DNA of 64,000 bases from Luzula sylvatica (Eukaryota > Streptophyta > Magnoliopsida > Poales > Juncaceae). Below the pieces are notes generated by a model. That model searched no databases. It saw only the letters and a list, made by a program, of their open reading frames with translations, and was not told where the DNA came from. Positions within the stretch are counted from its first letter, which is position 1. The number at the start of each line of letters is the position of its first letter. A program made the position numbers and the translations under genes. The DNA lies in the NCBI GenBank assembly GCA_946800325.1, contig OX326960.1:20478393-20542392 (forward strand). Direction: 5' to 3'. Below, one piece after another: positions 24,540 through 37,909 of the stretch.

Positions 24540-26714
24540 AGTTTGTTTTTCGATTCAAAACAAGATTTTAACGCTTTGAGGAGTTCAAATAACGTGTTTC
24601 TAGATCATTTGTATCGTACCTTTTAGTACATAACTTTTCACCAAATTTCACAAACACTAAGAAAGTTTGTTTTTCGATTCAAAACAAGATTTTAACGCTT
24701 TGAGGAGTTCAAATAACATGTTTTTAGATCATTTGTATCAGATCTTTTAGTACATAACTTTTCACCAAATTTCACAAATACTAAGAAAGTTTGTTTTTCG
24801 ATTCAAAACTAGATTTTAACGCTTTGAGGAGTTCAAATAACTTGTTTTTAGATCATTTGTATCGTATCTTTTAGTACATAACTTTTCACCCAATTTCACA
24901 AACACTAAGAAAGTTTGTTTTTCGATTCAAAACAAGATTTTAATGCTTTGAGGAGTTCAAATAACATGTTTTCAGATCATTTGTATCGTATCTTTTAGTA
25001 CATAACTTTTCACCAAATTTCACAAACACTAAGAAAGTTTGTTTTTCGATTCAAAACAAGATTTTAACGCTTTGAGGAGTTCAAATAACGTGTTTCTAGA
25101 TCATTTGTATCGTACCTTTTAGTACATAACTTTTCACCAAATTTCACAAACACTAAGAAAGTTTGTTTTTCGATTCAAAACAAGATTTTAACGCTTTGAG
25201 GAGTTCAAATAACTTGTTTTTTGATCATTTGTATCAGATATTTTAGTACATAACTTTTCACCAAATTTCACAAATACTAAGAAAGTTTGTTTTTCGATTC
25301 AAAACTAGATTTTAACGCTTTGAGGAGTTCAAATAACTTGTTTTTAGATCATTTGTATCGTATCTTTTAGTACATAACTTTTCACCAAATTTCACAAACA
25401 CTAAGAAAGTTTGTTTTTCGATTCAAAACAAGATTTTGTAACGCTTTGAGGAGTTCAAATAACATGTTTTCAGATCATTTGTATCGTATCTTTTAGTACA
25501 TAACTTTTCACCAAATTTCACAAACACTAAGAAAGTTTGTTTTTCGATTCAAAACAAGATTTTTACGCTTTGAGGAGTTCAAATAACATGTTTTTAGATC
25601 ATTTGTATCTGATATTTTAGTACATAACTTTTCACCAAATTTCACAAATACTAAGAAAGTTTGTTTTTCGATTCAAAACTAGATTTTAACGCTTTGAGGA
25701 GTTCAAATAACATGTTTTTAGATCATTTGTATCGTATCTTTTAGTACATAACTTTTCACCCAATTTCACAAACACTAAGAAAGTTTGTTTTTCGATTCAA
25801 AACATGATTTTAATGCTTTGAGGAGTTCAAATAACATGTTTTCAGATCATTTGTATCGTATCTTTTAGTACATAACTTTTCACCAAATTTCACAAACACC
25901 AAAAAAGTTTGTTTTTCGATTCAAAACAAGATTTTAACGCTTTGAGGAGTTCAAATAACGTGTTTCTAGATCATTTGTATCGTATCTTTTACTACATAAC
26001 TTTTCAACAAATTTCACAAACACTAAGAAAGTTTGTTTTTCGATTCAAAACAAGATTTTAACGCTTTGAGGAGTTCAAATAACATGTTTTTAGATCATTT
26101 GTATCAGATATTTTAGTACATAACTTTTCACCAAATTTCACAAATACTAAGAAAGTTTGTTTTTCGATTCAAAACTAGATTTTAACGCTTTGAGGAGTTC
26201 AAATAACTTGTTTTTAGATCATTTGTATCGTATCTTTTAGTACATAACTTTTCACCAAATTTCACAAACACTAAGAAAGTTTGTTTTTCGATTCAAAACA
26301 AGATTTTTTAACGCTTTGAGGAGTTCAAATAACATGTTTTCAGATCATTTGTATCGTATCTTTTAGTACATAACTTTTCACCAAATTTCACAAACACTAA
26401 GAAAGTTTGTTTTTCGATTCAAAACAAGATTTTAACGCTTTGAGGAGTTCAAATAACGTGTTTCTAGATCATTTGTATCGTACCTTTTAGTACATAACTT
26501 TTCACCAAATTTCACAAACACTAAGAAAGTTTGTTTTTCGATTCAAAACAAGATTTTAACGCTTTGAGGAGTTCAAATAACATTGTTTTAGATCATTTGT
26601 ATCAGATCTTTTATTACATAACTTTTCACCAAATTTCACAAACACTAAGAAAGTTTGTTTTTCGATTCAAAACTAGATTTTAACGCTTTGAGGAGTTCAA
26701 ATAACATGTTTTCA
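24540..26714. repeat. Transitional segment related to 11.05-12.9 kb
   Basis: From about 24717 the monomer order matches that from about 11047 at an offset of 13668-13670 bp, and that from about 19.9 kb at about 5218 bp. This is where the 42-monomer spacing first appears: the ACTTGTTTTTTGATC marker sits at 19995 and 25213. Private variants are GATTTTGTAACG at about 25434, GATTTTTACG at about 25559 and ATCTGATATT at about 25608. Confidence 0.75.
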
Positions 26715-27081
26715 GATCATTTGTATCGTATCTTTTAGTACATAACTTTTCACCAAATTTCACAAACACTAAGAAAGTTTGTTTTTCGATTCAAAACAAG
26801 ATTTTTTAACGCTTTGAGGAGTTCAAATAACATGTTTTCAGATCATTTGTATCGTATCTTTTAGTACATAACTTTTCACCAAATTTCACAAACACTAAGA
26901 AAGTTTGTTTTTCGATTCAAAACAAGATTTTAACGCTTTGAGGAGTTCAAATAACGTGTTTCTAGATCATTTGTATCGTACCTTTTAGTACATAACTTTT
27001 CACCAAATTTCACAAACACTAAGAAAGTTTGTTTTTCGATTCAAAACAAGATTTTAACGCTTTGAGGAGTTCAAATAACAT
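26583..27081. repeat. 498-bp (4-monomer) local duplication, also present at 32547-33045
   Basis: The ACATTG marker occurs twice 498 bp apart (4 x 124 plus 2), with the TT-insertion monomer and the TTTTCAG and GTACC monomers between. The same pair occurs at 32547 and 33045, an offset of 5964 bp. The duplication therefore either predates the copying of this larger block or was carried by it. Elsewhere the marker is single in its neighbourhood. Confidence 0.82.
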
Positions 27082-28080
27082 TGTTTTAGATCATTTGTAT
27101 CAGATCTTTTATTACATAACTTTTCACCAAATTTCACAAACACTAAGAAAGTTTGTTTTTCGATTCAAAACTAGATTTTAACGCTTTGAGGAGTTCAAAT
27201 AACATGTTTTCAGATCATTTGTATCGTATCTTTTAGTACATAACTTTTCACCCAATTTCACAAACACTAAGAAAGTTTGTTTTTCGATTCAAAACAAGAT
27301 TTTAATGCTTTGAGGAGTTCAAATAACATGTTTTCAGATCATTTGTATCGTATCTTTTAGTACATAACTTTTCACCAAATTTCACAAACACCAAAAAAGT
27401 TTGTTTTTCGATTCAAAACAAGATTTTAACGCTTTGAGGAGTTCAAATAACGTGTTTCTAGATCATTTGTATCGTATCTTTTACTACATAACTTTTCAAC
27501 AAATTTCACAAACACTAAGAAAGTTTGTTTTTCGATTCAAAACAAGATTTTAACGCTTTGAGGAGTTCAAATAACATGTTTCTAGATCATTTGTATCGTA
27601 TCTTTTACTACATGACTTTTCACCAAATTTCACAAACACTAAGCAAGTTTGTTTTTCGATTCAAAACAAGATTTTAACGCTTTGAGGAGTTCAAATAACG
27701 TGTTTCTAGATCATTTGTATCGTATCTTTTACTACATAACTTTTCACCCAATTTCACAAGCACTAAGAAAGTTTGTTTTTCGATTCAAAACAAACTTTCA
27801 ACGCTTTGAGGAGTTCAAATGACGTGTTTTTAGATCATTTGTATCGTATCTTTTACTACATAAGTTTTCACCAAATTTCACAAACACTAAGAAAGTTTGT
27901 TTTTCGATTCAAAACAAGATTTTAACGCTTTGAGGAGTTCAAATAACATGTTTTTAGATCATTTGTATCAGATCTTTTAGTACATAACTTTTCACCAAAT
28001 TTCACAAATACTAAGAAAGTTTGTTTTTCGATTCAAAACTAGATTTTAACGCTTTGAGGAGTTCAAATAACTTGTTTTTA
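26715..28080. repeat. 1366-bp (11-monomer) tandem duplication, copy 1
   Basis: An ACATTGTTTTAG marker at 27081 recurs at 28447, and a CACCCAATTTCACAAGCAC marker ending near 27760 recurs near 29126. Both offsets are exactly 1366 bp (11 x 124 plus 2). The left boundary lies where GTTTTCAG here corresponds to GTTTTTAG in the next copy. Confidence 0.85.
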
Positions 28081-29446
28081 GATCATTTGTATCGTATCTT
28101 TTAGTACATAACTTTTCACCAAATTTCACAAACACTAAGAAAGTTTGTTTTTCGATTCAAAACAAGATTTTTTAACGCTTTGAGGAGTTCAAATAACATG
28201 TTTTCAGATCATTTGTATCGTATCTTTTAGTACATAACTTTTCACCAAATTTCACAAACACTAAGAAAGTTTGTTTTTCGATTCAAAACAAGATTTTAAC
28301 GCTTTGAGGAGTTCAAATAACGTGTTTCTAGATCATTTGTATCGTACCTTTTAGTACATAACTTTTCACCAAATTTCACAAACACTAAGAAAGTTTGTTT
28401 TTCGATTCAAAACAAGATTTTAACGCTTTGAGGAGTTCAAATAACATTGTTTTAGATCATTTGTATCAGATCTTTTATTACATAACTTTTCACCAAATTT
28501 CACAAACACTAAGAAAGTTTGTTTTTCGATTCAAAACTAGATTTTAACGCTTTGAGGAGTTCAAATAACATGTTTTCAGATCATTTGTATCGTATCTTTT
28601 AGTACATAACTTTTCACCCAATTTCACAAACACTAAGAAAGTTTGTTTTTCGATTCAAAACAAGATTTTAATGCTTTGAGGAGTTCAAATAACATGTTTT
28701 CAGATCATTTGTATCGTATCTTTTAGTACATAACTTTTCACCAAATTTCACAAACACCAAAAAAGTTTGTTTTTCGATTCAAAACAAGATTTTAACGCTT
28801 TGAGGAGTTCAAATAACGTGTTTCTAGATCATTTGTATCGTATCTTTTACTACATAACTTTTCAACAAATTTCACAAACACTAAGAAAGTTTGTTTTTCG
28901 ATTCAAAACAAGATTTTAACGCTTTGAGGAGTTCAAATAACATGTTTCTAGATCATTTGTATCGTATCTTTTACTACATGACTTTTCACCAAATTTCACA
29001 AACACTAAGCAAGTTTGTTTTTCGATTCAAAACAAGATTTTAACGCTTTGAGGAGTTCAAATAACGTGTTTCTAGATCATTTGTATCGTATCTTTTACTA
29101 CATAACTTTTCACCCAATTTCACAAGCACTAAGAAAGTTTGTTTTTCGATTCAAAACAAACTTTCAACGCTTTGAGGAGTTCAAATGACGTGTTTTTAGA
29201 TCATTTGTATCGTATCTTTTACTACATAAGTTTTCACCAAATTTCACAAACACTAAGAAAGTTTGTTTTTCGATTCAAAACAAGATTTTAACGCTTTGAG
29301 GAGTTCAAATAACATGTTTTTAGATCATTTGTATCAGATCTTTTAGTACATAACTTTTCACCAAATTTCACAAATACTAAGAAAGTTTGTTTTTCGATTC
29401 AAAACTAGATTTTAACGCTTTGAGGAGTTCAAATAACTTGTTTTTA
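28081..29446. repeat. 1366-bp (11-monomer) tandem duplication, copy 2
   Basis: This is the second copy of the preceding block. Homology to the first copy fades after about 29520, where this side carries CTAGATTTTAATG instead of the TT-insertion variant. It also aligns to the 33.0 kb region at 4598 bp, while copy 1 aligns there at 5964 bp. The difference is again 1366. Confidence 0.83.
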
Positions 29447-30676
29447 GATCATTTGTATCGTATCTTTTAGTACATAACTTTTCACCAAATTTCACAAACA
29501 CTAAGAAAGTTTGTTTTTCGATTCAAAACTAGATTTTAATGCTTTGAGGAGTTCAAATAACATGTTTTCAGATCATTTGTATCGTATCTTTTAGTACATA
29601 ACTTTTCACCAAATTTCACAAACACTAAGAAAGTTTGTTTTTCGATTCAAAACAAGATTTTAACGCTTTGAGGAGTTCAAATAACGTGTTTCTAGATCAT
29701 TTGTATCGTACCTTTTAGTACATAACTTTTCACCAAATTTCACAAACACTAAGAAAGTTTGTTTTTCGATTCAAAACAAGATTTTAACGCTTTGAGGAGT
29801 TCAAATAACTTGTTTTTTGATCATTTGTATCAGATATTTTAGTACATAACTTTTCACCAAATTTCACAAATACTAAGAAAGTTTGTTTTTCGATTCAAAA
29901 CTAGATTTTAACGCTTTGAGGAGTTCAAATAACTTGTTTTTAGATCATTTGTATCGTATCTTTTAGTACATAACTTTTCACCAAATTTCACAAACACTAA
30001 GAAAGTTTGTTTTTCGATTCAAAACAAGATTTTTTAACGCTTTGAGGAGTTCAAATAACATGTTTTCAGATCATTTGTATCGTATCTTTTAGTACATAAC
30101 TTTTCACCAAATTTCACAAACACTAAGAAAGTTTGTTTCTCGACTCAAAACAAACTTTCAACGCTTTGAGGAGTTCAAATGACTTGTTTTTAGATCATTT
30201 GTATCGTATCTTTTACTACATAAGTTTTCACCAAATTTCACAAACACTAAGAAAGTTTGATTTTCGATTTCAAAACCACATTTTAACGCTTTGAGGAGTT
30301 CAAATAACGTGTTTTTCGATCATTTGTATCGTATCTTTTAGTACATAACTCTTCACCCAATTTCACAAATACTAGGAAAGTTTGTTTTTCGATTCAAAAC
30401 GAGATTTTAACGCTTTGAGGAGTACAAATAACATGTTTTTAGATCATTTGTATCGTATCTTTTAGTACATAACTTTTCACCAAATTTCACAAACACCAAG
30501 AAAGTTTGTTTTTCGATTCAAAACAAGATTTTAACGCTTTGGGGAGTTCAAATAACGTGTTTCTAGATCATTTGTATCGTATCTTTTAGTATATAACTTT
30601 TCACCAAATTTCACAAACACTAAGAAAGTTTGTTTTTCGATTCAAAACAAGATTTTAACGCTTTGAGGAGTTCAAA
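29310..30676. repeat. 1367-bp (11-monomer) tandem duplication, copy 1
   Basis: The rare GTTTGATTTTCG variant at 30260 recurs at 31627, and the ACTTGTTTTTTGATC marker at 29809 recurs at 31176. The offset is 1367 bp (11 x 124 plus 3). The start overlaps the end of the preceding 1366-bp duplication within the uncertainty of the breakpoints. ATATAACTT at about 30590/31957 is also shared. Confidence 0.83.
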
Positions 30677-32043
30677 TAACATGTTTTTAGATCATTTGTA
30701 TCAGATCTTTTAGTACATAACTTTTCACCAAATTTCACAAATACTAAGAAAGTTTGTTTTTCGATTCAAAACTAGATTTTAACGCTTTGAGGAGTTCAAA
30801 TAACTTGTTTTTAGATCATTTGTATCGTATCTTTTAGTACATAACTTTTCACCCAATTTCACAAACACTAAGAAAGTTTGTTTTTCGATTCAAAACAAGA
30901 TTTTAATGCTTTGAGGAGTTCAAATAACATGTTTTCAGATCATTTGTATCGTATCTTTTAGTACATAACTTTTCACCAAATTTCACAAACACTAAGAAAG
31001 TTTGTTTTTCGATTCAAAACAAGATTTTAACGCTTTGAGGAGTTCAAATAACGTGTTTCTAGATCATTTGTATCGTACCTTTTAGTACATAACTTTTCAC
31101 CAAATTTCACAAACACTAAGAAAGTTTGTTTTTCGATTCAAAACAAGATTTTAACGCTTTGAGGAGTTCAAATAACTTGTTTTTTGATCATTTGTATCAG
31201 ATATTTTAGTACATAACTTTTCACCAAATTTCACAAATACTAAGAAAGTTTGTTTTTCGATTCAAAACTAGATTTTAACGCTTTGAGGAGTTCAAATAAC
31301 TTGTTTTTAGATCATTTGTATCGTATCTTTTAGTACATAACTTTTCACCAAATTTCACAAACACTAAGAAAGTTTGTTTTTCGATTCAAAACAAGATTTT
31401 TTAACGCTTTGAGGAGTTCAAATAACATGTTTTCAGATCATTTGTATCGTATCTTTTAGTACATAACTTTTCACCAAATTTCACAAACACTAAGAAAGTT
31501 TGTTTCTCGACTCAAAACAAACTTTCAACGCTTTGAGGAGTTCAAATGACTTGTTTTTAGATCATTTGTATCGTATCTTTTACTACATAAGTTTTCACCA
31601 AATTTCACAAACACTAAGAAAGTTTGATTTTCGATTTCAAAACCACATTTTAACGCTTTGAGGAGTTCAAATAACGTGTTTTTCGATCATTTGTATCGTA
31701 TCTTTTAGTACATAACTCTTCACCCAATTTCACAAATACTAGGAAAGTTTGTTTTTCGATTCAAAACGAGATTTTAACGCTTTGAGGAGTACAAATAACA
31801 TGTTTTCAGATCATTTGTATCGTATCTTTTAGTACATAACTTTTCACCAAATTTCACAAACACCAAGAAAGTTTGTTTTTCGATTCAAAACAAGATTTTA
31901 ACGCTTTGGGGAGTTCAAATAACGTGTTTCTAGATCATTTGTATCGTATCTTTTAGTATATAACTTTTCACCAAATTTCACAAACACTAAGAAAGTTTGT
32001 TTTTCGATTCAAAACAAGATTTTAACGCTTTGAGGAGTTCAAA
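30677..32043. repeat. 1367-bp (11-monomer) tandem duplication, copy 2
   Basis: This second copy starts at the monomer with AGATCTTTTAG and ends where the same monomer type reappears at about 32.05 kb. It differs from copy 1 at few positions. One is GTTTTCAG at about 31802, where copy 1 has GTTTTTAG at about 30435. Homology stops at about 32.2 kb, where this side has the TT-insertion monomer. Confidence 0.82.
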
Positions 32044-32689
32044 TAACATGTTTTTAGATCATTTGTATCAGATCTTTTAGTACATAACTTTTCACCAAAT
32101 TTCACAAATACTAAGAAAGTTTGTTTTTCGATTCAAAACTAGATTTTAACGCTTTGAGGAGTTCAAATAACTTGTTTTTAGATCATTTGTATCGTATCTT
32201 TTAGTACATAACTTTTCACCAAATTTCACAAACACTAAGAAAGTTTGTTTTTCGATTCAAAACAAGATTTTTTAACGCTTTGAGGAGTTCAAATAACATG
32301 TTTTCAGATCATTTGTATCGTATCTTTTAGTACATAACTTTTCACCAAATTTCACAAACACTAAGAAAGTTTGTTTTTCGATTCAAAACAAGATTTTAAC
32401 GCTTTGAGGAGTTCAAATAACGTGTTTCTAGATCATTTGTATCGTACCTTTTAGTACATAACTTTTCACCAAATTTCACAAACACTAAGAAAGTTTGTTT
32501 TTCGATTCAAAACAAGATTTTAACGCTTTGAGGAGTTCAAATAACATTGTTTTAGATCATTTGTATCAGATCTTTTATTACATAACTTTTCACCAAATTT
32601 CACAAACACTAAGAAAGTTTGTTTTTCGATTCAAAACTAGATTTTAACGCTTTGAGGAGTTCAAATAACATGTTTTCAGATCATTTGTA

Positions 32690-35600
32690 TCGTATCTTTT
32701 AGTACATAACTTTTCACCAAATTTCACAAACACTAAGAAAGTTTGTTTTTCGATTCAAAACAAGATTTTTTAACGCTTTGAGGAGTTCAAATAACATGTT
32801 TTCAGATCATTTGTATCGTATCTTTTAGTACATAACTTTTCACCAAATTTCACAAACACTAAGAAAGTTTGTTTTTCGATTCAAAACAAGATTTTAACGC
32901 TTTGAGGAGTTCAAATAACGTGTTTCTAGATCATTTGTATCGTACCTTTTAGTACATAACTTTTCACCAAATTTCACAAACACTAAGAAAGTTTGTTTTT
33001 CGATTCAAAACAAGATTTTAACGCTTTGAGGAGTTCAAATAACATTGTTTTAGATCATTTGTATCAGATCTTTTATTACATAACTTTTCACCAAATTTCA
33101 CAAACACTAAGAAAGTTTGTTTTTCGATTCAAAACTAGATTTTAACGCTTTGAGGAGTTCAAATAACATGTTTTCAGATCATTTGTATCGTATCTTTTAG
33201 TACATAACTTTTCACCCAATTTCACAAACACTAAGAAAGTTTGTTTTTCGATTCAAAACAAGATTTTAATGCTTTGAGGAGTTCAAATAACATGTTTTCA
33301 GATCATTTGTATCGTATCTTTTAGTACATAACTTTTCACCAAATTTCACAAACACCAAAAAAGTTTGTTTTTCGATTCAAAACAAGATTTTAACGCTTTG
33401 AGGAGTTCAAATAACGTGTTTCTAGATCATTTGTATCGTATCTTTTACTACATAACTTTTCAACAAATTTCACAAACACTAAGAAAGTTTGTTTTTCGAT
33501 TCAAAACAAGATTTTAACGCTTTGAGGAGTTCAAATAACATGTTTCTAGATCATTTGTATCGTATCTTTTACTACATGACTTTTCACCAAATTTCACAAA
33601 CACTAAGCAAGTTTGTTTTTCGATTCAAAACAAGATTTTAACGCTTTGAGGAGTTCAAATAACGTGTTTCTAGATCATTTGTATCGTATCTTTTACTACA
33701 TAACTTTTCACCCAATTTCACAAGCACTAAGAAAGTTTGTTTTTCGATTCAAAACAAACTTTCAACGCTTTGAGGAGTTCAAATGACGTGTTTTTAGATC
33801 ATTTGTATCGTATCTTTTAGTACATAAGTTTTCACCAAATTTCACAAACACTAAGAAAGTTTGTTTTTCGATTCAAAACAAGATTTTAACGCTTTGAGGA
33901 GTTCAAATAACATGTTTTTAGATCATTTGTATCAGATCTTTTAGTACATAACTTTTCACCAAATTTCACAAATACTAAGAAAGTTTGTTTTTCGATTCAA
34001 AACTAGATTTTAACGCTTTGAGGAGTTCAAATAACATGTTTTCAGATCATTTGTATCGTATCTTTTAGTACATAACTTTTCACCAAATTTCACAAACACT
34101 AAGAAAGTTTGTTTTTCGATTCAAAACAAGATTTTTTAATGCTTTGAGGAGTTCAAATAACATGTTTTCAGATCATTTGTATCGTATCTTTTAGTACATA
34201 ACTTTTCACCAAATTTCACAAACACTAAGAAAGTTTGTTTTTCGATTCAAAACAAGATTTTAACGCTTTGAGGAGTTCAAATAACGTGTTTCTAGATCAT
34301 TTGTATCGTACCTTTTAGTACATAACTTTTCACCAAATTTCACAAACACTAAGAAAGTTTGTTTTTCGATTCAAAACAAGATTTTAACGCTTTGAGGAGT
34401 TCAAATAACTTGTTTTTTGATCATTTGTATCAGATATTTTAGTACATAACTTTTCACCAAATTTCACAAATACTAAGAAAGTTTGTTTTTCGATTCAAAA
34501 CTAGATTTTAACGCTTTGAGGAGTTCAAATAACTTGTTTTTAGATCATTTGTATCGTATCTTTTAGTACATAACTTTTCACCAAATTTCACAAACACTAA
34601 GAAAGTTTGTTTTTCGATTCAAAACAAGATTTTTTAACGCTTTGAGGAGTTCAAATAACATGTTTTCAGATCATTTGTATCGTATCTTTTAGTACATAAC
34701 TTTTCACCAAATTTCACAAACACTAAGAAAGTTTGTTTCTCGACTCAAAACAAACTTTCAACGCTTTGAGGAGTTCAAATGACTTGTTTTTAGATCATTT
34801 GTATCGTATCTTTTACTACATAAGTTTTCACCAAATTTCACAAACACTAAGAAAGTTTGATTTTCGATTTCAAAACCACATTTTAACGCTTTGAGGAGTT
34901 CAAATAACGTGTTTTTCGATCATTTGTATCGTATCTTTTAGTACATAACTCTTCACCCAATTTCACAAATACTAGGAAAGTTTGTTTTTCGATTCAAAAC
35001 GAGATTTTAACGCTTTGAGGAGTACAAATAACATGTTTTTAGATCATTTGTATCGTATCTTTTAGTACATAACTTTTCACCAAATTTCACAAACACCAAG
35101 AAAGTTTGTTTTTCGATTCAAAACAAGATTTTAATGCTTTGGGGAGTTCAAATAACGTGTTTCTAGATCATTTGTATCGTATCTTTTAGTACATAACTTT
35201 TCACCAAATTTCACAAACACTAAGAAAGTTTGTTTTTCGATTCAAAACAAGATTTTAACGCTTTGAGGAGTTCAAATAACGTGTTTCTAGATCATTTGTA
35301 TCGTACCTTTTAGTACATAACTTTTCACCAAATTTCACAAACACTAAGAAAGTTTGTTTTTCGATTCAAAACAAGATTTTAACGCTTTGAGGAGTTCAAA
35401 TAACTTGTTTTTTGATCATTTGTATCAGATATTTTAGTACATAACTTTTCACCAAATTTCACAAATACTAAGAAAGTTTGTTTTTCGATTCAAAACTAGA
35501 TTTTAACGCTTTGAGGAGTTCAAATAACTTGTTTTTAGATCATTTGTATCGTATCTTTTAGTACATAACTTTTCACCAAATTTCACAAACACTAAGAAAG

Positions 35601-37909
35601 TTTGTTTTTCGATTCAAAACAAAATTTTTTAACGCTTTGAGGAGTTCAAATAACATGTTTTCAGATCATTTGTATCGTATCTTTTAGTACATAACTTTTC
35701 ACCAAATTTCACAAACACTAAGAAAGTTTGTTTCTCGACTCAAAACAAACTTTCAACGCTTTGAGGAGTTCAAATGACTTGTTTTTAGATCATTTGTATC
35801 GTATCTTTTACTACATAAGTTTTCACCAAATTTCACAAACACTAAGAAAGTTTGTTTTTCGATTTCAAAACCACATTTTAACGCTTTGAGGAGTTCAAAT
35901 AACGTGTTTTTCGATCATTTGTATCGTATCTTTTAGTACATAACTCTTCACCCAATTTCACAAATACTAGGAAAGTTTGTTTTTCGATTCAAAACGAGAT
36001 TTTAACGCTTTGAGGAGTACAAATAACATGTTTTTAGATCATTTGTATCGTATCTTTTAGTACATAACTTTTCACCAAATTTCACAAACACCAAGAAAGT
36101 TTGTTTTTCGATTCAAAACAAGATTTTAACGCTTTGGGGAGTTCAAATAACGTGTTTCTAGATCATTTGTATCGTATCTTTTAGTACATAACTTTTCACC
36201 AAATTTCACAAACACTAAGAAAGTTTGTTTTTCGATTCAAAACAAGATTTTAACGCTTTGAGGAGTTCAAATAACGTGTTTCTAGATCATTTGTATCGTA
36301 CCTTTTAGTACATAACTTTTCACCAAATTTCACAAACACTAAGAAAGTTTGTTTTTCGATTCAAAACAAGATTTTAACGCTTTAAGGAGTTCAAATAACA
36401 TGTTTTTAGATCATTTGTATCAGATCTTTTAGTACATAACTTTTCACCAAATTTCACAAATACTAAGAAAGTTTGTTTTTCGATTCAAAACTAGATTTTA
36501 ACGCTTTGAGGAATTCAAATAACTTGTTTTTAGATCATTTGTATCGTATCTTTTAGTACATAACTTTTCACCCAATTTCACAAACACTAAGAAAGTTTGT
36601 TTTTCGATTCAAAACAAGATTTTAATGCTTTGAGGAGTTCAAATAACATGTTTTCAGATCATTTGTATCGTATCTTTTAGTACATAACTTTTCACCAAAT
36701 TTCACAAACACTAAGAAAGTTTGTTTTTCGATTCAAAACAAGATTTTAACGCTTTGAGGAGTTCAAATAACGTGTTTCTAGATCATTTGTATCGTACCTT
36801 TTAGTACATAACTTTTCACCAAATTTCACAAACACTAAGAAAGTTTGTTTTTCGATTCAAAACAAGATTTTAACGCTTTGAGGAGTTCAAATAACTTGTT
36901 TTTTGATCATTTGTATCAGATATTTTAGTACATAACTTTTCACCAAATTTCACAAATACTAAGAAAGTTTGTTTTTCGATTCAAAACTAGATTTTAACGC
37001 TTTGAGGAGTTCAAATAACTTGTTTTTAGATCATTTGTATCGTATCTTTTAGTACATAACTTTTCACCAAATTTCACAAACACTAAGAAAGTTTGTTTTT
37101 CGATTCAAAACAAGATTTTTTAACGCTTTGAGGAGTTCAAATAACATGTTTTCAGATCATTTGTATCGTATCTTTTAGTACATAACTTTTCACCAAATTT
37201 CACAAACACTAAGAAAGTTTGTTTTTCGATTCAAAACAAGATTTTAACGCTTTGAGGAGTTCAAATAACATGTTTTTAGATCATTTGTATCAGATATTTT
37301 AGTACATAACTTTTCACCAAATTTCACAAATACTAAGAAAGTTTGTTTTTCGATTCAAAACTAGATTTTAACGCTTTGAGGAGTTCAAATAACATGTTTT
37401 TAGATCATTTGTATCGTATCTTTTAGTACATAACTTTTCACCCAATTTCACAAACACTAAGAAAGTTTGTTTTTCGATTCAAAACATGATTTTAATGCTT
37501 TGAGGAGTTCAAATAACATGTTTTCAGATCATTTGTATCGTATCTTTTAGTACATAACTTTTCACCAAATTTCACAAACACCAAAAAAGTTTGTTTTTCG
37601 ATTCAAAACAAGATTTTAACGCTTTGAGGAGTTCAAATAACGTGTTTCTAGATCATTTGTATCGTATCTTTTACTACATAACTTTTCAACAAATTTCACA
37701 AACACTAAGAAAGTTTGTTTTTCGATTCAAAACAAGATTTTAATGCTTTGAGGAGTTCAAATAACATGTTTTTAGATCATTTGTATCAGATATTTTAGTA
37801 CATAACTTTTCACCAAATTTCACAAATACTAAGAAAGTTTGTTTTTCGATTCAAAACTAGATTTTAACGCTTTGAGGAGTTCAAATAACTTGTTTTTAGA
37901 TCATTTGTA
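32690..37909. repeat. 42-monomer higher-order repeat, copy 1 (5220 bp)
   Basis: This unit aligns with the following one at 5220 bp left of about 34139 and at 5218 bp right of it. The 2-bp step is a TT insertion present here (ATTTTTTAATG at about 34131) and absent in copy 2. Markers: ACATTGTTTTAG 33045 to 38265, GTTTGATTTTCG 34860 to 40078, CTTTAAGGAG 36383 to 41601. An 8-monomer internal repeat (995 bp) is visible between the ACTTGTTTTTTG markers at 34409 and 35404. Confidence 0.88.
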
